Assembly (NCBI GenBank): GCA_020351895.1
Contig: CP070672.1
Location: 1,032,132-1,037,225, forward strand
Direction: 5' to 3'
Source: Thermoplasmata archaeon
GTDB taxonomy: Archaea; Thermoplasmatota; Thermoplasmata; GCA-020350865
DNA length: 5,094 bases
Shown here: positions 1 to 5,094 of the stretch, one piece after another
How positions within the stretch are numbered: the stretch's first letter is position 1
Layout of the letters: every line of letters begins with the position of its first letter
Translations under genes and position numbers: made by a program
Notes under the pieces: generated by a model
What the model was told of the DNA's origin: nothing
The model's input: only the letters and a program-made list of their open reading frames with translations
Database searches by the model: none

Positions 1-460
1 CTATAACGACCTTTTGGGGAAAAAGTTTAGTCATGTCTTCAGATCTCATACCATACAGTATCCCTCCTGCGTGTCCTTCTTCATTGTTAGAGATTTCGAG
101 AAGATCGCCCTCTAAGTTGAATACAAGCATATATGTTTCCAGGATAGGGGATGCAATTTTTACATGCTCCAGATTTGAGACATACTCCTCGAAATCTTTA
201 TCAATAGTTATCAGGGGGAGATCCTGATCATCGGCTCCTAACATAGCATCTCTACGCATTATTGATGACTGAGGCGAAACCACATTTATGTGACCGGTCC
301 ATATATCGATACCCTGCTCTATGTATTGTTTTCGAAAACTGTCCTTGAAGGCGAAGCAGAAAATAATGGCTGCCACACAAAGCGCTATGAGGGCAAAGAG
401 TTTCCTTCCTCTCTTTTTGTGTCTAAGAACTCCTCGAATAATTAATTTCAAATAAAGCAT
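1..460 (-). CDS. ABC transporter permease, MacB/LolC/LolE-like (N-terminal part, cut by window edge)
   Basis: The first 153 codons of a longer gene that runs off the left edge of the window. The start is ATG at 460, supported by AAAGGAG seven bases upstream. The protein begins with a short basic cytoplasmic tail (residues 1-20, rich in Lys and Arg), followed by one hydrophobic membrane segment at about residues 21-38. An extracytoplasmic region then begins, with a GHINVVSP stretch at 56-63. It continues to a GGILYGMRSEDMTKLFP stretch at 132-148. This order (basic tail, TM1, a 'GHI.V' start of the periplasmic core domain, then a 'G(I)...E..lfP' element) is typical of MacB_PCD/FtsX-type permeases. 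Such permeases work as dimers with a separate ATPase to move lipoproteins, peptides or antibiotics. The ATPase and the remaining three membrane helices would lie outside this window. It follows the thioester reductase by 106 bases in the same direction, so export of or immunity to the peptide is possible but is inferred from position only. Confidence 0.8.
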   Translation of the reverse strand, partial: MLYLKLIIRGVLRHKKRGRKLFALIALCVAAIIFCFAFKDSFRKQYIEQGIDIWTGHINVVSPQSSIMRRDAMLGADDQDLPLITIDKDFEEYVSNLEHVKIASPILETYMLVFNLEGDLLEISNNEEGHAGGILYGMRSEDMTKLFPQKVVI

Positions 461-465
461 ATGAT

Positions 466-474
466 CTCTCCTTT
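466..474 (-). promoter_or_regulatory. Ribosome binding site of the ABC permease
   Basis: The minus strand reads AAAGGAGAG here. The AAAGGAG core lies seven bases before the ATG at 460. This is a near-consensus Shine-Dalgarno sequence and fixes the permease start. No clear -35/-10 promoter pair is visible in the 106-base gap upstream, so the permease may be read through from the NRPS operon. Confidence 0.75.
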
Positions 475-566
475 CTAATAAGTTTTGCTTTATTTAGGAC
501 CATTCATCACCAGAATGGGTGTTTCCGTGAGTGGTTAAAACTAGTGGCAAGAACCTATGGATATTT

Positions 567-1760
567 TCATTTCTTGCTCAAAAAACCAATTTTGGTAAGG
601 TATTTAAAATATTTCTTCAATAATCCTTTACTTATCTTGGGGCAGCATACGGAAGAACCTTTTAATCTCTCCATTGTGTTTGTCATATCGAAGGTTCGAT
701 TCCTGCCCTCAAGCCTCAATCTGTTCAAAGTGTGGACCAAAACAGCGAGTGATGAATCCCCATATTGTTCGCCATAGCTCAGCGCCTTCTTTTTCCATTC
801 TTCAAACGTAAGCTTTTTGACTGAATAACCCAATCTTTCTATCATCTTATAGAGATCTTCCATAGGTATGGGCTTAGGATTGAGAATGTGATACGTTTTC
901 CCTTCTGATTTCCTTTGAGATGATATTTCTACGATAGCGGAGCTCACATAATCGACCGGAGAAATGTTGATCATCTGATCCAGTTCCGGTCTACTCTGTA
1001 ATTGAATGCACGTTTTAACGATTGTCCACAACAGATCCTTTGTTTGACAGATACCATGTCGAGTATCCCCGCATATCCTGCCAACCCTATGGATTGTCAC
1101 TGGGATTCCTCTCTCAGATGCACAATGGACCATTTTTTCGGCGACCCATTTGCTCTGGCCGTATCCCATATTCACATCAACGCCATTGATAGGCTTATAG
1201 TTCTCATAAATGACAGATTCACCCTGGTAATCCGTTGTAGAAAATACAAACAGGGTGGAAATGTAATGTACCCGCTTCAATCTCCTCGTGACCGCTAGCC
1301 TTAATATCTCTTCCGTAGCAGTCACATTAGTATTCTTCAGTAAGTTATAGGAATACACGTAGTTGACAACTGCGCCGTTATGATAGATATTGTCAATGCG
1401 ATCTGCAAGGACATCGTACATTGCATCCGACAGCCCCAATCTGGGCTGCTCCAAATCCCCCTCAACAGGGACGATTCTATTACTTCTGATATACTTGTCG
1501 AATTTGTATTTAACTAGGTTTTGATGTAACCTCTCCTCAATATTTAGAACCTTTTTTGGGCGTATAAGACAATAGATTTTCGCCTTGGTTTGTTTGAGCA
1601 AAGAATTCAATAGAAAAATGCCCAAGAATCCAATCCCACCGGTTAACAAGATGTTCTCTGCATCAGGTTGTATATCCTTCCGTAGCAATTCATTTATCTT
1701 AATGTCCGATGCGGGTACTGCATCTCGCTCTAGCATAGAATTTGTCAGTAAAACTCTCAT
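567..1760 (-). CDS. Free-standing NRPS-type thioester reductase (R domain, NAD_binding_4 / extended SDR)
   Basis: A protein of 397 residues, about the size of a complete NRPS reductase domain. It is predicted to use NAD(P)H to release a carrier-bound acyl or peptidyl thioester as an aldehyde, or as an alcohol after a second reduction. The Rossmann nucleotide loop TGGIGFLG is at residues 40-47, and CLIRPKK at 64-70 is where the cofactor's second strand ends in Arg/Lys. GDLEQPRLGLS (101-111) and IYHNGAVVNYVYSY (125-138) are hallmark thioester-reductase segments. The catalytic triad candidates are Thr169 in ISTLFVF, Tyr200 and Lys204 (GYGQSKW). SPVDYV (267-272) and the Lys-rich C-terminal substrate subdomain follow. 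The first 35 residues resemble the linker before R domains, but there is no carrier (T) or adenylation domain. A GTG directly before the ATG (at 1763) would add one residue; the ATG at 1760 is better spaced from AAAGGA (8 bases). Whether it performs a two- or four-electron reduction cannot be told. It is not a fatty acyl-CoA reductase of the long FAR type, although the fold is shared. Confidence 0.88.
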   Translation of the reverse strand: MRVLLTNSMLERDAVPASDIKINELLRKDIQPDAENILLTGGIGFLGIFLLNSLLKQTKAKIYCLIRPKKVLNIEERLHQNLVKYKFDKYIRSNRIVPVEGDLEQPRLGLSDAMYDVLADRIDNIYHNGAVVNYVYSYNLLKNTNVTATEEILRLAVTRRLKRVHYISTLFVFSTTDYQGESVIYENYKPINGVDVNMGYGQSKWVAEKMVHCASERGIPVTIHRVGRICGDTRHGICQTKDLLWTIVKTCIQLQSRPELDQMINISPVDYVSSAIVEISSQRKSEGKTYHILNPKPIPMEDLYKMIERLGYSVKKLTFEEWKKKALSYGEQYGDSSLAVLVHTLNRLRLEGRNRTFDMTNTMERLKGSSVCCPKISKGLLKKYFKYLTKIGFLSKK

Positions 1761-1777
1761 CACTTATTTCCTTTCAT
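1760..1777 (-). CDS. Possible five-codon leader ORF (MKGNK) overlapping the reductase start
   Basis: On the minus strand an ATG at 1777 opens a five-codon frame, MKGNK, whose TGA overlaps the reductase ATG as TGATG. GGGGAGAG at 1793-1786 lies at an acceptable distance upstream as its own ribosome binding site. The frame's second and third codons (AAAGGA) are also the reductase's Shine-Dalgarno sequence. Translation of this minicistron could therefore couple to, or compete with, initiation at the reductase. So short a frame can easily arise by chance, and nothing in it proves translation. Confidence 0.25.
   Translation of the reverse strand: MKGNK
1769..1774 (-). promoter_or_regulatory. Ribosome binding site of the thioester reductase
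   Basis: AAAGGA on the minus strand lies eight bases before ATG 1760 and five before GTG 1763. The spacing favours the ATG as the start. It is weaker than the sites of the neighbouring genes, which may make the minicistron at 1777-1760 relevant. Confidence 0.5.
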
Positions 1778-1861
1778 GTTTTGGTCTCTCCCCTGCGGAC
1801 TCATATCATTCGTTTGTATATATAGTCCAAAATGCTTTCTGCGTTCACACGCAATGAACAG

Positions 1862-2653
1862 TCATTTTAAAAATGGCTTCAGCATATTTACCAATATCGT
1901 TATCAACTGTATTCTCACTTCATCCTTCATGATAAAAAAGTGCTTCTCCGGGAAAAAATATGCATTGAATTTCTTACGTGTCATTTTCTCCCAGGCTTCT
2001 ATGTCTTTTTTAGGCGCCAGATTATCGTTTATTCCCCCAAAGACACAGACAGGAATATCCAGAGGAGGAGTCTGCGCATCAAACTGCCATGTTTCAACCA
2101 TCTCGAAGTCAGCTTTTATCACAGGCAGTATCTTTTCCAACAGTTTCATGTTCTTAATCACCTCCTCCGGAACCATATTGAAACAGCGCATCACGGATAT
2201 CCATTCTTCTTTTGTCAATTTGTGCATATGGGGATGAATGACGGGAATATGTGGTGCCCTTCTCGCGGACAAAAACAGATATTCCGGCATCTTCCTGCCC
2301 TCGGAAGCAAAACGTCGGGATAACTCATATGCGACCAAGGCACCCATGCTGTGTCCGAAAAATGCATAGGATTTATCTGTATACCGTACGATCTCTCCAC
2401 TGATAGCTTCAACCAATTTGGAAATCCGCGTAAACAGCCTCTCATTTGATCTCGGAATATGCCCAGGATAATGTATTGCTAGCATCTCGATTTCTTCCGG
2501 TAGATCGTATGGCCAGGCGTAATATATCTCTGCAGTTCCACCTGCGTAAGGGAAGCAAAAGAGTTTCAATTTTGCTTTGCAGTTCGGTTTGGGCACATAG
2601 AACCATGGATTTTGCGTAACATTCAACTTTTCTTCTGCTGAACGAACACGCAT
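1862..2653 (-). CDS. Type II (external) thioesterase of the NRPS cluster
   Basis: A 263-residue alpha/beta hydrolase of the normal size for NRPS/PKS type II thioesterases. These discrete cytoplasmic proteins hydrolyse wrong or stalled acyl groups from carrier-protein phosphopantetheine arms. FCFPYAGG near residues 32-39 forms the oxyanion-side loop. The nucleophile elbow GHSMG at 100-104 places the catalytic Ser at 102. The acid is probably Asp210 in FGGINDNLAP, and the base is His238 in EKHFFI, matching the family's usual 'G.HFF'. The family's 'PGR..R..E' segment reads PGHIPRSNE here, so the first Arg is replaced by His. The start is placed at ATG 2653 because the near-perfect GGGGTGAT ribosome site sits just before it. 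A GTG at 2662 would add three residues but lies inside that site and has none of its own. The gene follows the condensation protein by 18 bases, so the two are almost certainly co-transcribed. A primary-metabolism thioesterase is unlikely in this setting. Confidence 0.92.
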   Translation of the reverse strand: MRVRSAEEKLNVTQNPWFYVPKPNCKAKLKLFCFPYAGGTAEIYYAWPYDLPEEIEMLAIHYPGHIPRSNERLFTRISKLVEAISGEIVRYTDKSYAFFGHSMGALVAYELSRRFASEGRKMPEYLFLSARRAPHIPVIHPHMHKLTKEEWISVMRCFNMVPEEVIKNMKLLEKILPVIKADFEMVETWQFDAQTPPLDIPVCVFGGINDNLAPKKDIEAWEKMTRKKFNAYFFPEKHFFIMKDEVRIQLITILVNMLKPFLK

Positions 2654-2657
2654 TTTA

Positions 2658-2665
2658 ATCACCCC
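2658..2665 (-). promoter_or_regulatory. Ribosome binding site deciding the thioesterase start
   Basis: The minus strand reads GGGGTGAT, which matches seven of eight bases of the 16S anti-Shine-Dalgarno complement GAGGTGAT. It ends four bases before ATG 2653. This supports that ATG over the in-frame GTG at 2662, which overlaps the site itself. Confidence 0.7.
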
Positions 2666-2671
2666 GTTATT

Positions 2672-4036
2672 TTAGAATTGCATGATTTCCTTAACAGTGA
2701 TATCAGGATTTTCGATGAGCCGCTCCAATCCCTTTATTATGTTCCTAAGGACATCGTGGGCAGATTCCTCTGAATAGCGCTTGTTGTCATAAATAATCTT
2801 CAGCTCGAGGTTTTCATCAGGCCATACGAACACGCTCAGGGGATAATGGGGACGACTCTCGAGACTGTAATCCTTCATCCTGAACTCCAGGCCAAGAAAG
2901 GGATCCTCTGCAAGTGGTATGTTTTTGAAAATCAAGGCGGTGTGGAAGATATCCACATCTTCTGGGATATCACACCACCTTTTTATATCCTGCTCAGATG
3001 AAGATGAATACTGGAAGGTATTCATAATAGAAGTCTGAAGATCTTTGCCCCATTCCACGAACTTCTCCTCCGGTTTTATTTTATATCTGACAGGAAGAGT
3101 GTTGACAAAAAGCCCAACGCGGGCATGTGAGTTCTCGAGCGAGAGGGGACGGTCCGCCGCCGTTGAGCCAGTTATCATGTCAAGTTCCCCCCCACAGTAG
3201 TGGCTCATGAGAAGTGTATAGATTCCCTGAAAAACTGCGTTTAGGGTTAGTTCGTGAGCTTTGATGACATTCTGGATCGGCTGAAAAAGCTCAGCGATAT
3301 CATAATCAATCCTTCCCTGCCTCACTTTTGACGTGATAGACCCTGGTTCTGGAGCCTTCAGTTTAACCAAAGCCCGCTGGGGAACATATCCGTCCAGATA
3401 TTTTGTCCAAAATATCTCTTCCCTCGCAGTCTCCCTATTTTTTCGCCAAGAGATATACTCTCTGTAATCATATCCGGGGAGTATATCCGGCTCTCCACCT
3501 CCATTATAGTAAGAACGATAGAGGGAGAGGAAGTCCCACAGGACAATAGTGAAGGCCCAACCGTCCATGAGCATATGATGAAACCGCCACCAAAAGCTGA
3601 ATGTATTACTTCCCGTTAAAATTAAAGTCAGGCGCATCAGGGGGGCTTGCTCAAGGAGATAGTCCTTCATCCGATCCTTTTCCATCATAGAATCGAGGGT
3701 TTTTTCTTGTTTCTCTTTGGACATGTTTCTCCAATCCAGGATATCTAGAGGGAGCATTACTTTTTTCTGGACAGCCTGTATGGGTTTCTTCAACCCTGTG
3801 TGAAAGAAGGCCGTTCTCAGGATAGAATGACGCTCCAATATCCTTTCCCAACATCTTCTAAATATATTCGTATCGATTTTTCCTGTATAATTGAAGAGTA
3901 GGTTTTCATGGAACAATCCCTCACCTGGCGCATTGATGTATCGTCTAAGATTATCTTGTTGCAATGGAGATAATTCATATGCATCTTCAAGATTTCTAAG
4001 TATATTTGTTTTGTTGTTGACAAATACTGTTTCCAT
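2672..4036 (-). CDS. Free-standing NRPS condensation domain protein
   Basis: The 454 residues form one complete condensation domain and nothing else. Such domains join an upstream acyl or peptidyl thioester to the amine of a downstream acceptor. The core motifs are seen in order: C1 as LSPLQQ (22-27), C2 as RHSILRTAF (69-77), and C3 as HHMLMDG (153-159) with catalytic His154 and Asp158. C4 follows as YREYISW (191-197), then a GSTAADRP strand (290-297), C5 as RVGLFVNTLPVR (306-317) and C7-like DIFHTALIFKNIP (362-374). The SxxxxDxxxW stretch around 345-354 stands where C6 would be and is atypical. The 'LSPLQ' opening and 'HH.LMDGW' style resemble, from memory, condensation domains that follow epimerization domains in Bacillus-type synthetases, so a D-residue donor is plausible (inference). 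The start at ATG 4036 has AAAGGAG eight bases upstream. It follows an NRPS subunit ending in an epimerization-type domain and precedes the thioesterase by 18 bases. The absence of a carrier or adenylation domain means it must work in trans or use a free amine. Confidence 0.9.
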   Translation of the reverse strand: METVFVNNKTNILRNLEDAYELSPLQQDNLRRYINAPGEGLFHENLLFNYTGKIDTNIFRRCWERILERHSILRTAFFHTGLKKPIQAVQKKVMLPLDILDWRNMSKEKQEKTLDSMMEKDRMKDYLLEQAPLMRLTLILTGSNTFSFWWRFHHMLMDGWAFTIVLWDFLSLYRSYYNGGGEPDILPGYDYREYISWRKNRETAREEIFWTKYLDGYVPQRALVKLKAPEPGSITSKVRQGRIDYDIAELFQPIQNVIKAHELTLNAVFQGIYTLLMSHYCGGELDMITGSTAADRPLSLENSHARVGLFVNTLPVRYKIKPEEKFVEWGKDLQTSIMNTFQYSSSSEQDIKRWCDIPEDVDIFHTALIFKNIPLAEDPFLGLEFRMKDYSLESRPHYPLSVFVWPDENLELKIIYDNKRYSEESAHDVLRNIIKGLERLIENPDITVKEIMQF

Positions 4037-4044
4037 ACCTCGGT

Positions 4045-4051
4045 CTCCTTT
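4045..4051 (-). promoter_or_regulatory. Ribosome binding site of the condensation protein
   Basis: The minus strand reads AAAGGAG, eight bases before ATG 4036. This consensus site confirms that the condensation domain starts a separate polypeptide here and is not the 3' part of a frameshifted NRPS gene. Confidence 0.75.
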
Positions 4052-4081
4052 ATTCTCTGTTATTTGATGTGATTTGCCTCG

Positions 4082-4105
4082 CGGTCAACCCACTATGAGT
4101 AACCG
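4082..4105 (-). other. Imperfect hairpin in the leader of the condensation gene
   Basis: The minus-strand RNA would pair CGGUUA with UGACCG (one G-U), then, after a one-base bulge, CUC with GGG (one G-U), around a five-base loop. It lies in the 84 bases between the NRPS stop and the condensation start. No U-run follows it on the minus strand, so it is not a classical terminator there. Read on the plus strand it is followed by TTTTTATTT, but the two wobble pairs become mismatches and no plus-strand gene leads into it. It may be an RNA-processing or stabilising stem, or chance. Confidence 0.25.
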
Positions 4106-4120
4106 TTTTTATTTATGAGT

Positions 4121-5094
4121 TCAAATATTTCTGGCGAAGGCTTCAAGAAAATCATTCAGTTCTGAAGAATCCCAATCCGCTTCCGGGAAATCTCCCGGTA
4201 CATAAAGGACTTTTTCCCCAGTAAGAATAAAGTCCACGATGCTATTGATCTCTTCAAGCAACTTCGCACCCAAAGCAAGCACGACCTCGTGACTACCCCT
4301 CGAAGGATCAAAGCTGAGGTGTAGATGGAGCCTATCATTCATCTTCAAGGCATCAATCTCCAGTACATAGGGGAACGTCTCTTTGGAATAATTCTGCATG
4401 GAATATCTTCTCACCTCTTTATACTCATAGATTGGATTAATTATGGTGCTACCATCGTTATAGGAGAACTTTATCAATGGCTTAGGTATACGCCTCATTT
4501 CTTCCTTTATTTTTTCGTTCTCCGTAGTATGACGTAATATGCCGTAATGTTCCCCGTCGTCCTTGAAGTTACGCACCCCTTCCTTTACTTTGATTATGAT
4601 CTTATGGAGCTCATCTTCGGAGCGAATATTAATGAACAGTGGAAACGATGTTGAGAGATTCCCCATGACTTTCTCAAAATTAGTCCGTTTAAGAGAATCT
4701 AATGTATGAGCCGAGATGCAATCCACATATAGGATTTCAGAAATATCGTTCTCATTTAGAGATTTCGCGAGGGCAATGAGTATCAATTCCTCTGCGGAAA
4801 TCTTTGCCATATCCAAGGCCTTGCTGAATCTTTCTATTTTTTCCTCCTCCAATGCAACCATAAGCTCTGTTTTCTTATCTCGAGGCTCTGCAGCCTCTCC
4901 CAAATCCACTGCCTGCGCTATTTTCGGAAGTGCTGCAATAATGCGATCTTTGCAATCTTCCGCTTCATGCTGCAGTTCATCATCCATGTACCTTTCCACC
5001 CAGTTCTTGAATCTCTTGTCGTGTCGTGGTAAAAATACTCCGTCGCCTTCTTCCAGATGCCGGTAAATTGTGTAGAGGTCCTCTAAGAACAACC
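4121..5094 (-). CDS. NRPS subunit, C-terminal epimerization-type domain (5' part outside window)
   Basis: The last 324 codons of an NRPS gene that enters from the right edge. The reading frame is open to the end of the window, and the TTG at 5092 is most likely an internal Leu codon. The visible part is the second half of a condensation/epimerization-superfamily domain. Counting from that codon, FLEDLYTIY (2-10) is the stretch just after the unseen HHxxxDG motif, and LPRHDKRFKNWVERY (21-35) matches the usual 'LP.k..sf..W...l'. EELILIALAKSL (101-112) corresponds to motif E3, GNLSTSFPLF (144-153) to E5, HYGILRHT (182-189) to E6 and KFSYNDG (208-214) to E7. YVPGDFPEADW (297-307) followed by ELNDFL is the usual end of such domains, and the stop comes 9 residues later. 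The E4 signature EGHGRE is missing: the position reads VDCISAHTLD (123-132). No adenylation or carrier domain is visible. An epimerization-like domain is the best call; an inactive or repurposed condensation-type domain is the alternative. Confidence 0.85.
   Translation of the reverse strand, partial: LFLEDLYTIYRHLEEGDGVFLPRHDKRFKNWVERYMDDELQHEAEDCKDRIIAALPKIAQAVDLGEAAEPRDKKTELMVALEEEKIERFSKALDMAKISAEELILIALAKSLNENDISEILYVDCISAHTLDSLKRTNFEKVMGNLSTSFPLFINIRSEDELHKIIIKVKEGVRNFKDDGEHYGILRHTTENEKIKEEMRRIPKPLIKFSYNDGSTIINPIYEYKEVRRYSMQNYSKETFPYVLEIDALKMNDRLHLHLSFDPSRGSHEVVLALGAKLLEEINSIVDFILTGEKVLYVPGDFPEADWDSSELNDFLEAFARNI

Noticed and set aside
500..518. Inverted repeat CCATTC / GAATGG around a seven-base loop, considered as a terminator after the reductase
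   Set aside because: The stem has only six pairs and on the minus strand is followed by TCCTAAATAAAG instead of a T-run. It does not support a factor-independent terminator.
1002..1298. Plus-strand open frame of 98 codons
   Set aside because: It is antisense to the core of the thioester reductase, including the YxxxK region, and is a shadow frame.
1776..2237. Plus-strand open frame of 153 codons
   Set aside because: It is antisense to the thioesterase, whose catalytic motifs prove the minus-strand frame. The translated plus-strand sequence has no recognisable family features.
2654..2662. GTG at 2662 as the thioesterase start
   Set aside because: It lies inside the GGGGTGAT ribosome site that serves ATG 2653 and has no ribosome site of its own.
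4082..4113. Stem followed by TTTTTATTT read on the plus strand as a terminator
   Set aside because: On the plus strand the two wobble pairs become C-A mismatches, which weakens the stem, and there is no plus-strand gene upstream to terminate.
4036..4121. Idea that the NRPS and the free-standing condensation protein are one gene split by a frameshift or stop mutation
   Set aside because: The upstream protein ends at the normal end of an E-type domain, 84 bases separate the two, and the downstream gene has its own consensus ribosome site and natural domain start.
4716..5066. Plus-strand open frame of 116 codons
   Set aside because: It lies antisense to the NRPS epimerization-type domain, is rich in Ser from reversed codons, shows no domain features and lacks a ribosome site.
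5090..5092. TTG at 5092 as a true start of a short protein
   Set aside because: The frame stays open to the window edge, and the sequence begins in the middle of a condensation/epimerization domain, so the gene is better read as the 3' end of a larger NRPS gene.

Overview
Every gene in this window lies on the minus strand and reads from right to left. The window appears to be the downstream end of a nonribosomal peptide synthetase (NRPS) gene cluster. The DNA is moderately AT-rich, uses ATA, AGA and AGG codons freely, and has strong AAAGGAG-type ribosome binding sites. That fits a low-to-mid GC bacterium such as a member of the Bacillota, but a spirochaete or another group cannot be excluded. 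No taxonomic marker is present.

Layout in the direction of transcription. (1) 5094-4121 is the C-terminal half of an NRPS subunit. It ends in an epimerization-type (condensation-superfamily) domain whose later motifs are recognisable but degenerate. (2) After an 84-base gap, 4036-2672 encodes a free-standing condensation domain with an intact HHxxxDG motif. (3) After 18 bases, 2653-1862 encodes a type II (external) thioesterase of the alpha/beta hydrolase fold. (4) After about 100 bases, which hold a possible five-codon leader ORF, 1760-567 encodes a free-standing NAD(P)H-dependent thioester reductase, equivalent to a detached NRPS R domain. (5) After 106 bases, 460-1 encodes the N-terminal part of a MacB/LolC/LolE-like ABC transporter permease, cut by the window edge.

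Working model (inference): the upstream NRPS builds an enzyme-bound peptide, the free-standing condensation domain adds or joins one more unit in trans, the thioesterase clears misprimed carriers, and the reductase releases the chain as an aldehyde or alcohol. The ABC transporter may export the product or belong to the next unit. No adenylation or carrier (T) domain is visible, so the substrates and the product cannot be predicted. The unusual point is that the last steps are split into separate single-domain proteins with no carrier protein among them. No RNA genes, CRISPR arrays, insertion sequences or convincing factor-independent terminators were seen.
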